Of a stretch of DNA of 15,242 nucleotides, positions 13,852 through 15,242 are shown one piece after another; within the stretch, counting starts at the first letter, position 1; each line of letters starts with the position of its first letter. This stretch comes from JAEZAF01 sp964395665. Its GTDB lineage: Bacteria; Chloroflexota; Anaerolineae; Aggregatilineales; Phototrophicaceae. The translations under genes were made by a program, and so were the position numbers. The notes beneath the pieces were generated by a model. The model had not been told where the DNA came from, ran no database searches, and worked only from the letters and a program-made list of their open reading frames with translations. Location: the NCBI GenBank assembly GCA_964395665.1, contig CAYNDH010000112.1, forward strand, positions 1 to 15,242. Direction: 5' to 3'.

Positions 13852-14931
13852 ATGCTGGCAATCGTGCGCGCCTGCGCTGTCATCGGGTTGGATGGCTGCA
13901 TCGTCGAAGTGCAGACTGACTTCAACCCACGGGCAAGCCTGCCCAGTTTTTCCATCGTCGGCCTGCCGGATAATGCCGTCAAAGAGAGCCGCGAGCGCGT
14001 CCGGGCGGCCATCAAAAACAGCGGCCTGACCTTTCCCAACAAAGGCTATCTCGTCAATCTCTCACCTGCCGACATCCCCAAACACAGCACCGCCTATGAT
14101 CTGGCGATTGCAGTGGGTGTACTGGCTGCCACCGATCAGGTTCCGCTGAATGCCATCGAAAGCGCCCTGTTCATCGGCGAACTCTCACTGGACGGCAGCA
14201 TCCGGCACGTTAAAGGCGTCATGCCCATGACTTATGCAGCACGTCAGGCGGGCTTTGAGACGATCTACGTCCCGGTCGATGATGCACCCCAGGCGGCTCT
14301 GGTTGAAGGCATCCGAGTCATTCCGGTTCCATCATTAGGCGATCTGGTCGAGCATCTCTATAATCTCGCGCCGATTCCGCCCTACCAACTGGATCGCTCC
14401 ACCCTCACAGCAGACTCGCGCACACCGGACGGCATCGTTGATTTCAGCGATGTCAAAGGACAGGAACTGGTCAAACGGGCGCTGGAGATTGCCGCGGGCG
14501 GCGCACACAATGTCCTGCTTAGTGGTCCACCCGGCACCGGCAAGACACTGCTCGCCCGTGCCATGTCAGGCATTTTACCCGGCATGTCACTGGAAGAAGC
14601 GCTCGAAGTCACCCGTATTTATTCGGTGGCCGATCTGCTGACCGGTGATCACCCGCTGATGCAGTCCCGTCCCTTTCGTGCGCCGCATCACACCATCAGC
14701 ACCGCCGGGATGATCGGTGGCGGTTCGATTCCCAAACCCGGCGAAGTGACGCTTGCCCATCGTGGCATCCTCTTTCTGGACGAAGCCACCGAACACAACA
14801 CGCGCACCCTGGAAGTTTTGCGCCAGCCAATTGAGGACAAGATCGTCACCATCTCTCGCGCCAAGGGCAGCCTGACCTTCCCTGCCAACTTCATGCTGAT
14901 CCTGGCAATGAATCCATGCCCTTGTGGGTAA
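13852..14931 (+). CDS. comM: ComM/YifB Mg-chelatase-like AAA+ ATPase, truncated by an inserted element
   Basis: 359 residues of a protein normally about 500 long. The N-terminal ChlI-like fold (1 to about 175) has SFSIVGLPDNAVKESRERVRAA and GELSLDGSIRHVKGVMP. The AAA+ domain has Walker A GPPGTGKT (225-232), FRAPHHTIS (275-283), Walker B ILFLDE (306-311), LEVLRQPIED and the sensor region ending AMNPCPCG. It stops right there with TAA, whereas family members continue YYGD... through sensor 2 and a C-terminal domain. ComM is a hexameric branch-migration helicase in natural transformation; lacking its C-terminal third, this product is probably inactive. The sequence after Walker B is EATEH where ELPEF is usual. 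GAGGG precedes the ATG. The missing 3' part should lie beyond the element. Confidence 0.93.
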   Translation: MLAIVRACAVIGLDGCIVEVQTDFNPRASLPSFSIVGLPDNAVKESRERVRAAIKNSGLTFPNKGYLVNLSPADIPKHSTAYDLAIAVGVLAATDQVPLNAIESALFIGELSLDGSIRHVKGVMPMTYAARQAGFETIYVPVDDAPQAALVEGIRVIPVPSLGDLVEHLYNLAPIPPYQLDRSTLTADSRTPDGIVDFSDVKGQELVKRALEIAAGGAHNVLLSGPPGTGKTLLARAMSGILPGMSLEEALEVTRIYSVADLLTGDHPLMQSRPFRAPHHTISTAGMIGGGSIPKPGEVTLAHRGILFLDEATEHNTRTLEVLRQPIEDKIVTISRAKGSLTFPANFMLILAMNPCPCG

Positions 14932-15242
14932 CCGCAATCGGATAAGCACCACGAATTGCACCCTGCAACTCAAGCCTCTTCTCTGGAACATTTAATATCA
15001 CTTTATCGACCACCAGTTTAATAATCTGCTGCTTGACTTCGAACGGTGGATCGATTGGGATATTCTGCGCTTGCATCTGTTCCGACATGGCAAGCACAGC
15101 ATTTTTGCGCTCCTCCAATTGCTGTGGTGTCAGTACCTCTTCACGAAGGCGAAGAAGCTCATCGTTCATACGCACGACTTCTTCTTTCAGGATTTTACGC
15201 TGGGCAGCATATTCGTGTTCGTCAAATGCCCCTGCCATATAA
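14891..15242 (-). CDS. Large serine recombinase, C-terminal part (5' partial, runs off window)
   Basis: The frame is open to the window end, so only the last 116 or so codons are seen; the catalytic resolvase domain lies outside. The visible part has a coiled-coil, Glu/Arg-rich stretch (AAQRKILKEEVVRMNDELLRL, then REEVLTPQQLEERKNAVLAM). A typical C-terminal segment follows, VKQQIIKLVVDKVILNVPEKRLEL, then GAIRGAYPIAV, as in recombinases with zinc-ribbon and coiled-coil domains that integrate phages and conjugative elements. The ATG at 15238 is internal, not the start. The last residues (THKGMDSLPGSA) are the antisense of comM, and the TGA stop lies inside comM, overlapping it by 41 bp. Family assignment rests on pattern recognition of the C-terminal half only. 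Confidence 0.78.
   Translation of the reverse strand, partial: YMAGAFDEHEYAAQRKILKEEVVRMNDELLRLREEVLTPQQLEERKNAVLAMSEQMQAQNIPIDPPFEVKQQIIKLVVDKVILNVPEKRLELQGAIRGAYPIAVTHKGMDSLPGSA
14917..14935. other. Predicted attachment-site junction in comM
   Basis: Around the TGC CCT TGT GGG codons (14917-14928) the sequence changes from comM to element DNA. Large serine recombinases exchange at a 2-bp core, so the crossover should be within a few bases of 14924-14931. The exact core cannot be fixed without the other junction or an empty site. Confidence 0.5.
14929..15242. mobile_element. End of an integrated mobile element in comM (partial)
   Basis: comM homology ends after the codons for NPCPCG at 14928, and everything from about 14929 to the window end belongs to a foreign piece encoding a serine recombinase directed toward the junction. 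Such recombinases usually lie at one end of their element, so this is probably the integrase end of a prophage, ICE or integrative element. Its size and cargo are outside the window. Confidence 0.75.

Overview
The window comes from a bacterial chromosome, moderately GC-rich except for one AT-richer stretch (about 10850-13330). The ribosomal gene order, the secreted beta-propeller proteins with Thr/Pro tails, the small DUF4926 protein and the frequent TTG/GTG starts would suit a Chloroflexota (Anaerolineae-like) organism. That assignment is an inference and the lineage is not proven by the sequence.

Layout. (1) 1-1812, plus strand: the end of an OmpR-type response regulator followed 6 bp later by its sensor histidine kinase. 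(2) 1809-5971, minus strand: a tightly packed three-gene unit transcribed as M28 metallopeptidase, then MazG/tetrapyrrole-methylase fusion (YabN type), then beta-lactamase-fold serine hydrolase. It has its own extended -10 promoter near 6004-6012 and meets the kinase gene tail to tail, sharing a CTAG. (3) 6071-10653, minus strand: a ribosomal alpha-type operon read as rpmJ-rpsM-rpsK-rpoA-rplQ-truA-rplM-rpsI. It starts at a strong sigma70-like promoter (10625-10653) and ends at a good intrinsic terminator (6071-6103). The usual rpsD between rpsK and rpoA is missing, and the rpsM-rpsK gap is unusually long (224 bp) and full of competing hairpins. (4) 10848-13367, plus strand: two tandem 1260-bp units, each carrying a secreted WD40 beta-propeller gene. 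The units are identical for 1128 bp and then abruptly diverged at the 3' end, with a third short copy of the unit boundary at 13361-13390. (5) 13403-13633, minus strand: a DUF4926 small protein. (6) 13852-14931, plus strand: comM (YifB, Mg-chelatase-like AAA+ ATPase), cut off exactly after its NPCPCG motif by the end of an integrated element whose serine recombinase C-terminus (minus strand, running off the window) reads back into comM.

How the parts relate: the ribosomal operon makes translation components plus the RNA polymerase alpha subunit and a tRNA pseudouridine synthase. The three-gene unit downstream combines NTP-pool house-cleaning with two hydrolases. The most unusual parts are the duplicated WD40 locus with its sharp identity break, the recombinase/comM junction, and the structured gaps inside the ribosomal operon. 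I did not find a convincing new defence or catalytic system.
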